A program made the position numbers and the translations under genes. Source: JABDLF01 sp041609715 (GTDB lineage Bacteria; Pseudomonadota; Gammaproteobacteria; Steroidobacterales; JABDLF01). Taken from it: DNA of 16,888 nucleotides. Of the stretch, positions 7,054-13,420 are shown piece by piece. The DNA lies in NCBI GenBank assembly GCA_041609715.1, contig JBFIQI010000043.1, forward strand, positions 1 to 16,888. Direction: 5' to 3'. A model generated the notes under the pieces. That model made no database searches and had not been told where the DNA came from. It saw nothing but the letters and a program-made list of their open reading frames with translations. Each line of letters starts with the position of its first letter. Position 1 is the stretch's first letter.

Positions 7054-8837
7054 GCAAAAAGTACGAAATTATTGATCATGCCTATGATGTTGTGGTTGTA
7101 GGCGCCGGTGGCGCTGGCCTGCGCGCCACATTCGGGCTGGCGCAGGCGGGCCTGAGCACAGCCAACATCACCAAGGTCTTTCCGACTCGCAGTCACACGG
7201 TGGCAGCCCAGGGCGGTATCAGTGCTGCGCTCGGCAACATGGGAGAAGACGACTGGCGCTGGCATATGTACGACACGGTCAAGGGCGCCGACTGGCTCGG
7301 TGACCAGGACGCGATCGAATACATGTGCAAAGAGGCACCCGAAGTGGTGATCGAACTGGAGCACTATGGCGTGCCTTTTTCGCGCACCGAGGACGGGCGG
7401 ATCTATCAGCGGCCATTTGGTGGCATGACCACACGCTTCGGCGAGGGTACGGCGCAGCGCACCTGCGCGGCTGCCGATCGCACTGGCCACGCGATGCTGC
7501 ACACTCTTTACCAGCAATCACTCAAACACGAGGCCGAGTTTTACATCGAATTTTTTGCGCTGGATCTCATCATGGAGAACGGTGCCTGTCGCGGCGTTAT
7601 GGCCATGGACCTGGCCACTGGCAAGCTGCATCGCTTCCGCGCCCAGCGCGTGATCCTGGCGACGGGCGGTTACGGGCGTGCTTACTTTTCCTGTACGTCG
7701 GCGCATACCTGCACCGGCGACGGCAACGCCATGGTGCTGCGAGCGGGATTGCCACTGCAGGATATGGAATTTGTTCAATTCCATCCGACCGGCATCTACG
7801 GCGCGGGTTGCCTGATAACAGAAGGTGTGCGGGGGGAAGGAGGTTATTTGACCAATTCCGAGGGCGAGCGCTTCATGGAGCGCTATGCCCCCAATGCCAA
7901 GGATCTGGCGTCGCGTGACGTAGTCAGCCGCTCGATGACCATCGAGATCCGTGAAGGGCGCGGCGTGGGCGTGGAGCAAGACCATATTCATCTGCACCTC
8001 GAACACCTGGGCAGCGAAGTCATCCAGGAGCGACTGCCGGGTATCGCGGAAACTGCCAAGATTTTCGCCGGCGTGGATGTCACCAAGGCACCTATCCCGG
8101 TGTTGCCCACGGTGCACTACAACATGGGCGGCATCCCCACCAATTATCGGGGTGAGGTGGTAACGGTTCGCGATGGCGACCCCAATTCAGTGGTGCCCGG
8201 GCTCATGGCGGTCGGCGAAGCTGCCTGCGTGTCGGTGCATGGGGCCAATCGGCTGGGTTCAAATTCTCTACTGGATCTGGTTGTGTTCGGGCGCGCCGCG
8301 GCCAATACCTGCCGTGAAGACCTGACTCCTGGCGCACGCCACAAGCCGCTGGCCGGGGACGCCGGCGAGCAGAGCATTGCGCGCCTTGACCAGCTGCGTA
8401 ACGCAAGCGGCGCAACGCCGACGGCTGACATCCGTCTGCGCATGCAGAAAAGCATGCAAAACAACGCAGCTGTATTCCGCACCGGCGAGGTGCTTGCATC
8501 CGGTGCACGCGAAATCAATGAAATTTTCGATTCTTTTGCCGATGTGCAGGTCAAGGATCGTTCCCTGATCTGGAACACCGATCTGGTGGAAACCATGGAG
8601 CTGCAGAACCTGTTATCCCAGTCGGTGGCAACCATTCGCTCGGCCCTAAATCGGGAAGAAAGCAGGGGTGCGCATGCGCGCGAGGACTTCCCGGAGCGCG
8701 ACGATGAAAACTGGATGAAGCATACGCTCTGCTGGATCGACGAGAATGGCAAAGAGCGGTTCGACTACCGGCCGGTTCAAATGACGACGCTGACGGATGA
8801 GGTGGAGGCGATTCCGCCCAAGCAACGGGTCTATTGA
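7050..8837 (+). CDS. sdhA: Succinate dehydrogenase flavoprotein subunit
   Basis: SdhA oxidises succinate to fumarate in the TCA cycle using covalently bound FAD, on the cytoplasmic face of the inner membrane. It has 595 residues, against 588 in E. coli. The Rossmann dinucleotide motif VVVGAGGAGLRA is at about 15-26. RSHTVAAQGGI holds His49, the FAD attachment site. FHPTGIYGAG, TEGVRGEGGYL, ASRDVVSRS (catalytic arginine region) and HGANRLGSNSLLDLVVFGR are all present. The start is a GTG at 7050 overlapping the sdhD stop by 4 nt. It gives the expected N-terminus; a longer reading into sdhD is not credible. The C-terminus FDYRPVQMTTLTDEVEAIPPKQRVY is of the mitochondrial/alphaproteobacterial type. 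It is the client of SdhE and SdhAF4, both encoded in the same operon. Confidence 0.98.
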   Translation: MSKKYEIIDHAYDVVVVGAGGAGLRATFGLAQAGLSTANITKVFPTRSHTVAAQGGISAALGNMGEDDWRWHMYDTVKGADWLGDQDAIEYMCKEAPEVVIELEHYGVPFSRTEDGRIYQRPFGGMTTRFGEGTAQRTCAAADRTGHAMLHTLYQQSLKHEAEFYIEFFALDLIMENGACRGVMAMDLATGKLHRFRAQRVILATGGYGRAYFSCTSAHTCTGDGNAMVLRAGLPLQDMEFVQFHPTGIYGAGCLITEGVRGEGGYLTNSEGERFMERYAPNAKDLASRDVVSRSMTIEIREGRGVGVEQDHIHLHLEHLGSEVIQERLPGIAETAKIFAGVDVTKAPIPVLPTVHYNMGGIPTNYRGEVVTVRDGDPNSVVPGLMAVGEAACVSVHGANRLGSNSLLDLVVFGRAAANTCREDLTPGARHKPLAGDAGEQSIARLDQLRNASGATPTADIRLRMQKSMQNNAAVFRTGEVLASGAREINEIFDSFADVQVKDRSLIWNTDLVETMELQNLLSQSVATIRSALNREESRGAHAREDFPERDDENWMKHTLCWIDENGKERFDYRPVQMTTLTDEVEAIPPKQRVY

Positions 8838-8860
8838 TCCAGTATTGAAGGAGCCGCGCG

Positions 8861-9643
8861 ATGGCGCAATTTCGATTACCGTCCAATTCAAGGATCCGCA
8901 AGGGTCAGACTTTTGCTGCTTCCGAAGGGGCGAATCAGGTCAGGCGTTTTAGCGTCTATCGGTATGATCCGGACAGCGGCGAGAACCCCCGATTGGATAC
9001 CTACGAACTCAACATGGACGGCTGCGGCCCCATGGTTCTCGATGCCCTCATCAAGATCAAGAACGAAATCGATCCGACACTGACGTTCCGACGATCCTGC
9101 CGCGAGGGAATCTGTGGGTCCTGCGCCATGAACATCGACGGCAAAAATACTCTGGCCTGTACGATGTCTTGCGAGGACATCAAAGGCGAGATAAAAATTT
9201 ATCCTTTGCCGCACCTGCGTGTGGTTAAAGACCTGGTGGGAGACCTGACGCGCTTTTACGCACAATACGCGTCGATAAAACCCTGGCTGCAGTCTCGCAC
9301 GCCGCCGCCGCCGGACCGCGAGCGGCTGCAGTCCAAGGAGGACCAGGAAAAAATCGATATGCCGTCGGCCTGCATTCTGTGCGCCTGCTGCTCGACCAGT
9401 TGCCCCAGTTATTGGTGGAATGGCGACCGCTATTTGGGTCCCGCCATACTCCTGCAGGCCTATCGCTGGATCATAGACAGTCGCGATGAGGCAACCGGGG
9501 AACGTTTGGACGATCTTGAAGATCCGTTCAAACTGTACCGATGCCATACCATCATGAATTGCACCAGCGTCTGCCCCAAGGGTCTCAACCCTGCCAAGGC
9601 CATTGCCGAAACCAAAAAGATGCTGGCTGCGCGCCGGCACTGA
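8861..9643 (+). CDS. sdhB: Succinate dehydrogenase iron-sulfur subunit
   Basis: SdhB carries electrons from FAD to ubiquinone through three Fe-S clusters. It has 260 residues, longer than the 238 of E. coli and like mitochondrial SdhB because of an N-terminal extension. Cluster ligands are all visible: [2Fe-2S] Cys80, Cys85, Cys88, Cys100; [4Fe-4S] Cys171, Cys174, Cys177, Cys238; [3Fe-4S] Cys181, Cys228, Cys234. The positions from the [4Fe-4S] group on match E. coli with a constant offset of 22. The ATG at 8861 has AAGGAG (8848-8853) upstream with 7-nt spacing, and the gap to sdhA is 23 nt. The order sdhCDAB is standard. The divergently encoded YgfZ could assist cluster assembly (inference). 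Confidence 0.98.
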   Translation: MAQFRLPSNSRIRKGQTFAASEGANQVRRFSVYRYDPDSGENPRLDTYELNMDGCGPMVLDALIKIKNEIDPTLTFRRSCREGICGSCAMNIDGKNTLACTMSCEDIKGEIKIYPLPHLRVVKDLVGDLTRFYAQYASIKPWLQSRTPPPPDRERLQSKEDQEKIDMPSACILCACCSTSCPSYWWNGDRYLGPAILLQAYRWIIDSRDEATGERLDDLEDPFKLYRCHTIMNCTSVCPKGLNPAKAIAETKKMLAARRH

Positions 9644-9655
9644 GGCGTGCCGGGC

Positions 9656-9892
9656 ATGAACCAGGACGATGGCCTGCGCTGGCGTTGCCGCCGGGGTATG
9701 CGCGAACTGGATATTCTGTTGACCCGATTCCTGGACCGGCATTATCAGACTGCCTCGGCGGCGGAACAGGCGGCTTTCCGGCGCCTGCTGGAAACGCCGG
9801 ACCCGGAGCTGTTCGCGTGGCTCATGGGCCGGGCGGTGGCGCCCGATGAAGACGCCCGAACGCTTGTGGATCGAATCCGAACCGGAAATTGA
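9656..9892 (+). CDS. sdhE: FAD assembly factor SdhE (SdhAF2/YgfY family)
   Basis: SdhE binds SdhA and promotes covalent attachment of FAD. It has 78 residues, a little shorter than the 88 of E. coli. The hallmark RGMRELD is at residues 13-19, within the family motif RGxxE that contacts SdhA. The rest is helical with a C-terminal FAWLMGR, also typical (LFxWLxG). The ATG at 9656 has GAGG 10 nt upstream; an in-frame GTG at 9647 is too close to it. The gene follows sdhB after 12 nt and overlaps ygfX by 47 nt. With SdhAF4 at the other end, both known SdhA assembly factors flank the structural genes. Confidence 0.93.
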   Translation: MNQDDGLRWRCRRGMRELDILLTRFLDRHYQTASAAEQAAFRRLLETPDPELFAWLMGRAVAPDEDARTLVDRIRTGN

Positions 9893-10295
9893 GCTGTGCT
9901 TTGAATTTTCACCAACGCTGCTGCTGGTCTGCATTTTCTTATATGGCCTGGTGCTGGCGCTGTTGCTCTCCCTGGGGCCGCAGCTCGTTTGGCCCGGGCT
10001 GCTGCTGTTAACGGGCAGCCTGGCTCGCTGCGGGCGCCTGCCGGGACTCGGCTGGTCGCGTCGCTCCCTGCTGCGGGCCAGCGCCCACGCCGATGGTAGC
10101 TGGACACTGCTGGAAAAGAGCGGACGCGCTGTGGCGGCGCAACTGCATGGCGGTGAGGTTTACGGCACCGGGCTGGTTTTTGTGTGCTGGGAGACCCCGA
10201 TCGGTCGACGTCGCGTGGTCCTGGTGCCAGACCTGGCGGACGCCGATGCATTGCGCCGGTTGCGTGCCTTGCTGCTCACCGCCGGGCGATCTTAG
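9846..10295 (+). CDS. ygfX: YgfX family inner-membrane protein (partner of SdhE)
   Basis: This is a 149-residue protein with two hydrophobic helices close together near residues 24-42 and 46-58, then a soluble C-terminal part with DGSWTLLEKSGRAVAAQLHG and LADADALRRLRALLL. This layout, the Trp-rich central strand and the position directly after sdhE match YgfX of E. coli. That protein has been described as CptA, a putative toxin acting on MreB/FtsZ, with SdhE as CptB, but its real role is unsettled. The start at 9846 overlaps sdhE by 47 nt. A TTG at 9864 would still overlap by 29 nt. Sequence similarity in this family is low, so the assignment leans on position. Confidence 0.72.
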   Translation: MKTPERLWIESEPEIELCFEFSPTLLLVCIFLYGLVLALLLSLGPQLVWPGLLLLTGSLARCGRLPGLGWSRRSLLRASAHADGSWTLLEKSGRAVAAQLHGGEVYGTGLVFVCWETPIGRRRVVLVPDLADADALRRLRALLLTAGRS

Positions 10296-10312
10296 TCAGG
10301 AGCACAACGCGC

Positions 10313-10321
10313 TGCTAGAAT
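10313..10321 (+). promoter_or_regulatory. Candidate housekeeping extended -10 promoter upstream of rpoE
   Basis: TGC plus TAGAAT (10316-10321) lies 18 nt after the ygfX stop and is followed by a GC-rich discriminator (GCCGGC). The same decamer CTGCTAGAAT recurs before lepB. No good -35 box is visible. The transcript would have a leader of about 150 nt before rpoE. The whole 181-nt gap 10296-10476 appears non-coding and holds this element and the sigma-E motif downstream. Confidence 0.42.
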
Positions 10322-10405
10322 GCCGGCTTGCGACAGATTCGATGTGATTGATTTGCTTGTAGTTCGTGAGGATACTTGCGCCGCTGCACCGGTTATCGAG
10401 CGGCA

Positions 10406-10431
10406 GAACTTTTGGGGTCCCGGCATGTCTA
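10406..10431 (+). promoter_or_regulatory. Candidate sigma-E (RpoE/AlgU) autoregulatory promoter
   Basis: GAACTT (10406-10411), 16 nt, then TCTA (10428-10431) matches the RpoE/AlgU consensus GAACTT-N16/17-TCtgA. The start would fall near 10437, leaving a leader of about 40 nt before the GTG of rpoE. Autoregulation of rpoE through such a promoter is well established in enterobacteria and Pseudomonas. Confidence 0.7.
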
Positions 10432-10476
10432 TGATTGTGGCAACTGGATGTGCCGGCTTGGAGCAGGGCAGGGCAC

Positions 10477-11079
10477 GTGGCCGCTAAGCGCGCAGACGCT
10501 CTTTTGGTGGAGAGGGTCCAGAAGGGCGATAACGCCGCTTTCGATGTGCTGGTGCGCAAGTATCAGCACAAGATTTTGAAGCTGGTCATGCGCTACATCC
10601 GTGATCCCGCCGAGGCTGAAGACGTGACCCAGGAGGCGTTTCTCAAGGCATACCGGGCTTTACCGAAATTTCGTGGCGACAGCGCGTTCTATACATGGAT
10701 TTACCGCATTGCCATAAACACGGCAAAGAACTTCCTGGTGGCTGCCAAGCGACGTCCCCTGGATTACAACATGGATTTGCAGGATCCGGAGCAGTACGAC
10801 ATGCAAGCCAGGCTTAAGGACATCGATACGCCGGAGCGGATGATGTTGACGGAAGAAATCAGGACGACCGTCAATCGGGCAATTGAGAAGTTGCCCGAGG
10901 ATTTGCGTACCGCCATCATCCTGCGAGAAATGGAGGGCATGAGCTATGAAGAGATTGCCCAGGCGATGGAGTGCCCGGTGGGAACAGTCAGATCAAGAAT
11001 ATTCAGGGCCCGCGAGGCAATCGACAAGCGCCTGCGCCCCCTGCTCGACAAAAACACCACTGATGAGAGAGTGACATGA
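10477..11079 (+). CDS. rpoE: RNA polymerase sigma factor RpoE (AlgU/AlgT), envelope stress
   Basis: RpoE directs transcription of envelope-stress genes and is held inactive by RseA. It has 200 residues, against 191 in E. coli. Region 2 includes VERVQKGDNAAFDVLVRKYQ, EDVTQEAFLKAYRAL and FRGDSAFYTWIYRIAINTAK. Region 4 includes LPEDLRTAIILREMEGMSYE and the helix-turn-helix CPVGTVRSRIFRAREAIDKR. Both are nearly those of E. coli RpoE and Pseudomonas AlgU. The start is a GTG at 10477, with AGGG (10465-10468) 8 nt upstream. A TTG at 10435 would lie on the predicted sigma-E start point, so it is unlikely. The stop overlaps the rseA ATG (ATGA), coupling sigma and anti-sigma synthesis. Confidence 0.96.
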   Translation: MAAKRADALLVERVQKGDNAAFDVLVRKYQHKILKLVMRYIRDPAEAEDVTQEAFLKAYRALPKFRGDSAFYTWIYRIAINTAKNFLVAAKRRPLDYNMDLQDPEQYDMQARLKDIDTPERMMLTEEIRTTVNRAIEKLPEDLRTAIILREMEGMSYEEIAQAMECPVGTVRSRIFRAREAIDKRLRPLLDKNTTDERVT

Positions 11080-11651
11080 CTGAAAAGCTCAAAGATCAGG
11101 TTTCTGCGTTGCTGGACGATGAACTCGACGCGCGAGAATGCAAGCTGCTGCTGGCGAGGCTGGCCGGCGATCGTGAGCTGGTAGCAACCTGGGAACGATA
11201 CAGCCTCATCGGAGACTGCATCCGTAACAATTTGCCAGCGCAAGCTAGCCTGGGGATAGCCGAGCGGGTCGCGCGGGCGGTCCAGAGCGATCAGAATGCA
11301 GCGGCTGTTTTGCCTGCGAAAAGAGCAAGGCTGGGGCGTGGCATAGCCGGCATGGCCGTGGCTGCCTCCGTGGCCCTGATTGCCATCGTCAGTCTGCAGA
11401 ACCTGGATAAGGGTGCGCCGGACCTGGCAACTCCCGCCGCTTTCAGCGCTACCGATGACAGCTACACTGTGCCGGTCATCAACATGCGGGAGCAGGCCTC
11501 GGCTTCGTTGCGTGAGCGGCTTAATTTTTACCAGGTAAGCCACAGTGAATTCGCGGGACCGATGCAGCGGCGCGCTTTGATCAGCCAGATGGCCAGCGAC
11601 CAGAGCCTGGACGAAGAGCCCGAGACGGCGACGGAGCCCGGCACGCGCTGA
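11076..11651 (+). CDS. rseA: Anti-sigma-E factor RseA (MucA)
   Basis: This single-pass inner-membrane protein binds RpoE through its cytoplasmic N-terminus. Stepwise proteolysis under envelope stress releases RpoE. It has 191 residues. The anti-sigma domain is at 1-70, with the family motif KDQVSALLDDELD, WERYSLIGDCIR and IAERVARAVQ. One transmembrane helix lies at about 88-108 (GRGIAGMAVAASVALIAIVS), and the rest is a periplasmic domain with RERLNFYQVSHSEF near the end, resembling MucA. It overlaps rpoE by 4 nt and rseB by 1 nt. The identity is firm from the first domain and the context; the periplasmic part is weakly conserved, as is usual. Confidence 0.93.
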   Translation: MTEKLKDQVSALLDDELDARECKLLLARLAGDRELVATWERYSLIGDCIRNNLPAQASLGIAERVARAVQSDQNAAAVLPAKRARLGRGIAGMAVAASVALIAIVSLQNLDKGAPDLATPAAFSATDDSYTVPVINMREQASASLRERLNFYQVSHSEFAGPMQRRALISQMASDQSLDEEPETATEPGTR

Positions 11652-12613
11652 TGATTCGGGACTGTTTCAGATTTTTGCTTTTGCTGACGGCCGTCAATGT
11701 TGCCGCGGCCGACGACGCCTCAGCCTGGCTCGAGCGCATGAGCCATGCCATGCAGAATCTCAACTATCGGGGAGAGTTAGTCCACACCAAGGGTGATAAC
11801 AGCCAGACGCTCGCGATCATCCACGGGGTCTTCAATGGGGAAGTTCATGAGCGCCTCTGGTCGCTGGATGGGCCAGTGCGTGAAATCGTACGTGACGACA
11901 AGCAGGTTAGGTGCATTCTGGCCGATCAGAAGACCGTGGTAGTGGAGCCGCGTGCCTCGGCTTCCATGTCCGGACCCGCGTTTCCGCAGCTCACGCCCGA
12001 ACTCCAGCGCTTTTATGATTTTGTGGCGCACTCAAAAACCCAGCGCATTGCAGGCCGCCCCACGCGGGTTCTGGATGTGCGCCCGCGCGACCCGTACCGC
12101 TATGGTTATCGTCTGTGGCTGGATGTTCAAACGGCATTGCCCTTGCGTTCGGACCTGGTTTCGGGTGACGGCGAGGTCATCGAGAAGCTCTACTTCATTC
12201 ATGTGAGTTTTCCGGAATCCATACCAGCGACGGATCTGAAGCCGGAGCTGTCGGCGGAAGGTTACAGTCAGTACCGGCGCCCCGGGCCGGATCCGGTCGG
12301 ACAGCAGAGCATCATTCCCGAATGGGTAATCGGAGATCTGCCGCGGGGGTTTCGGCTCGAAGGCGTGCAGAGGCGACCCGGTGTGAACGCCGACTCACAG
12401 GTGGAACACCTGGTGTTTTCAGACGGGCTGGCCTCGGTGTCCGTGTTCATTGAAGAATTGCCCGAGGGCGAGGAAACCATGGTTGGCCTGGCCGATACCG
12501 GACAATTGTATGGCACAGTTTACGGGCGGTTTCAGATCACCACGATGGGCGACGTCCCGAGCCGCACCCTGCGTCGCATTGGCCGCTCCGCTCGCCCTGT
12601 CTCCTCATTCTGA
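11651..12613 (+). CDS. rseB: Periplasmic sigma-E regulator RseB (MucB)
   Basis: RseB binds the periplasmic part of RseA and protects it from cleavage until displaced, in E. coli by mislocalised lipopolysaccharide. It has 320 residues, near the 318 of E. coli. A signal peptide (MIRDCFRFLLLLTAVNVAAA) is cleaved before DDAS. The N-terminal lipoprotein-localisation-like domain contains WLERMSHAMQNLNYRGELVH, ERLWSLDGPVREIVRD, FYDFVAH and GYRLWLDVQTALPLRSDLV. The smaller C-terminal domain contains PEWVIGDLPRGFRL, VEHLVFSDGLASVSVFIE and GDVPSRTLRRIGRS. The ATG overlaps the rseA stop by one base (TGATG), and its stop overlaps rseC in the same way. Confidence 0.94.
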   Translation: MIRDCFRFLLLLTAVNVAAADDASAWLERMSHAMQNLNYRGELVHTKGDNSQTLAIIHGVFNGEVHERLWSLDGPVREIVRDDKQVRCILADQKTVVVEPRASASMSGPAFPQLTPELQRFYDFVAHSKTQRIAGRPTRVLDVRPRDPYRYGYRLWLDVQTALPLRSDLVSGDGEVIEKLYFIHVSFPESIPATDLKPELSAEGYSQYRRPGPDPVGQQSIIPEWVIGDLPRGFRLEGVQRRPGVNADSQVEHLVFSDGLASVSVFIEELPEGEETMVGLADTGQLYGTVYGRFQITTMGDVPSRTLRRIGRSARPVSSF

Positions 12614-13104
12614 TGCTGCAAGAGACGGGTCGGGTGGAGAGCGTTAGCGAGGGGTTTGCGTGGGTTGTCTGTGCCTCGCAGTCGAACTGCCAGCGGTGCC
12701 GTGAGGGTCGCGGTTGCGGTGGCGGACTGCTGGGCAGACTACTGGGAGACCGCCTGCACCGTGTCAGAGCGGTGACCAACGGGCAGACCCTGATTATCGG
12801 TGATCGCGTAGAGTTGGCCTTGTCGGAAGCCGCCCTGGTTCGCGGCGCCGTGCGCGTCTACGGCTTGCCGCTGGCAGGTTTTCTGCTGTTGCCAATTGCC
12901 GCTCGCTGGCTGTTTGGCCTGAGCGGAGATTTCAGTCTGCTGGCACTGGGTGCCGTGGGCTTGCTGGCCGGACTGACGCTGGCGCGGCGCCATGGAGCAC
13001 AGGTAGCCCGGGATCCGCAATTTCAGCCGGTCATTACGCGCCGGCTTGCCAGCATCTGTGGCACGACGGCCACGGCTGGCGGAGCGCAGCATGAATCGTC
13101 GTAA
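12613..13104 (+). CDS. rseC: SoxR-reducing system / sigma-E regulator RseC (MucC)
   Basis: RseC is an inner-membrane protein that modulates sigma-E activity modestly and is also tied to the Rsx SoxR-reducing complex in E. coli. It has 163 residues. Cys20, Cys26, Cys29 and Cys35 lie in the N-terminal part, in the arrangement C-x5-C-x2-C-x5-C that the family shares and that may bind a cofactor. GDRVELALSE follows, then two transmembrane helices at about 78-100 and 107-124, and FQPVITRRLA near the end. It overlaps rseB by one base and the next gene by 14 nt. The biochemical role of the cysteines is unknown. Confidence 0.92.
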   Translation: MLQETGRVESVSEGFAWVVCASQSNCQRCREGRGCGGGLLGRLLGDRLHRVRAVTNGQTLIIGDRVELALSEAALVRGAVRVYGLPLAGFLLLPIAARWLFGLSGDFSLLALGAVGLLAGLTLARRHGAQVARDPQFQPVITRRLASICGTTATAGGAQHESS

Positions 13105-13339
13105 GCTGGTGATGTATACGCGTGCCGGCTGCGGCCTCTGTGAGGACATGCAGGAAGCGGTGGCAGCCAGCATCGCCGGAACCGGCGCCACCCTTACCCT
13201 GATCGATATCAGTAACGATCCCCAACTGCACGCGGCCCATGGTGAGCGTATTCCGGTGCTCCTGGTGGATGGCGAAGAACTGTGTTTCGGGCGCCTCGAC
13301 GAGGACTTGCTTGAACAAGCTTTAGACTCGCGCGCCTGA
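13091..13339 (+). CDS. Small glutaredoxin-like thioredoxin-fold protein (DUF836)
   Basis: This is a predicted cytoplasmic thiol protein of 82 residues with a thioredoxin fold. It starts RRKLVMYTRAGCGLCEDMQE, with Cys14-x-x-Cys17 as the redox pair. It continues with TLTLIDISNDPQLHAAHGER, then IPVLLVDGEEL with the cis-proline of the fold, and FGRLDEDLLEQAL. The ATG at 13091 has GGAG (13081-13084) at 6 nt. The gene overlaps rseC by 14 nt, so it is the last gene of the rpoE operon. Substrate and partner are unknown. Its position next to the cysteine-rich RseC invites the idea of a functional link, but genes of this family are also found beside lepA without rseC. Confidence 0.85.
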   Translation: MNRRKLVMYTRAGCGLCEDMQEAVAASIAGTGATLTLIDISNDPQLHAAHGERIPVLLVDGEELCFGRLDEDLLEQALDSRA

Positions 13340-13361
13340 TTCGGCAGTTTTGCCGGCGCGC
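13330..13361. repeat. GC-rich inverted repeat across the end of the DUF836 gene
   Basis: GCGCGCC (13330-13336) pairs with GGCGCGC (13355-13361), and a nested GGCA/TGCC hairpin (13343-13346 and 13351-13354) lies in the loop. It covers the stop codon of the thioredoxin-fold gene and ends 6 nt before the lepA -10 box. There is no T-run after it on either strand, so it is not a typical intrinsic terminator. It may partly block read-through or be incidental. Confidence 0.4.
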
Positions 13362-13367
13362 TACCGA

Positions 13368-13373
13368 TATAAT
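13368..13373 (+). promoter_or_regulatory. Candidate -10 box of the lepA promoter
   Basis: A perfect TATAAT is followed by the GC-rich discriminator GCGCGC. At 17-nt spacing the -35 hexamer would be CAGTTT, which is poor. The start would be near 13380, giving a leader of about 40 nt before the lepA ATG. It marks a likely new transcription unit lepA-lepB-DUF4845-rnc. Confidence 0.5.
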
Positions 13374-13420
13374 GCGCGCTTCAGTGCCCAAGCAGACTTT
13401 CACCAGAGCACCCATTCCTG

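Noticed and set aside
8888..9934. Long open frame on the minus strand (348 codons) opposite sdhB and sdhE
   Set aside because: It lies antisense to sdhB with all its Fe-S cysteines and to sdhE. The translation shows no recognisable domain and is a typical GC-rich shadow frame.
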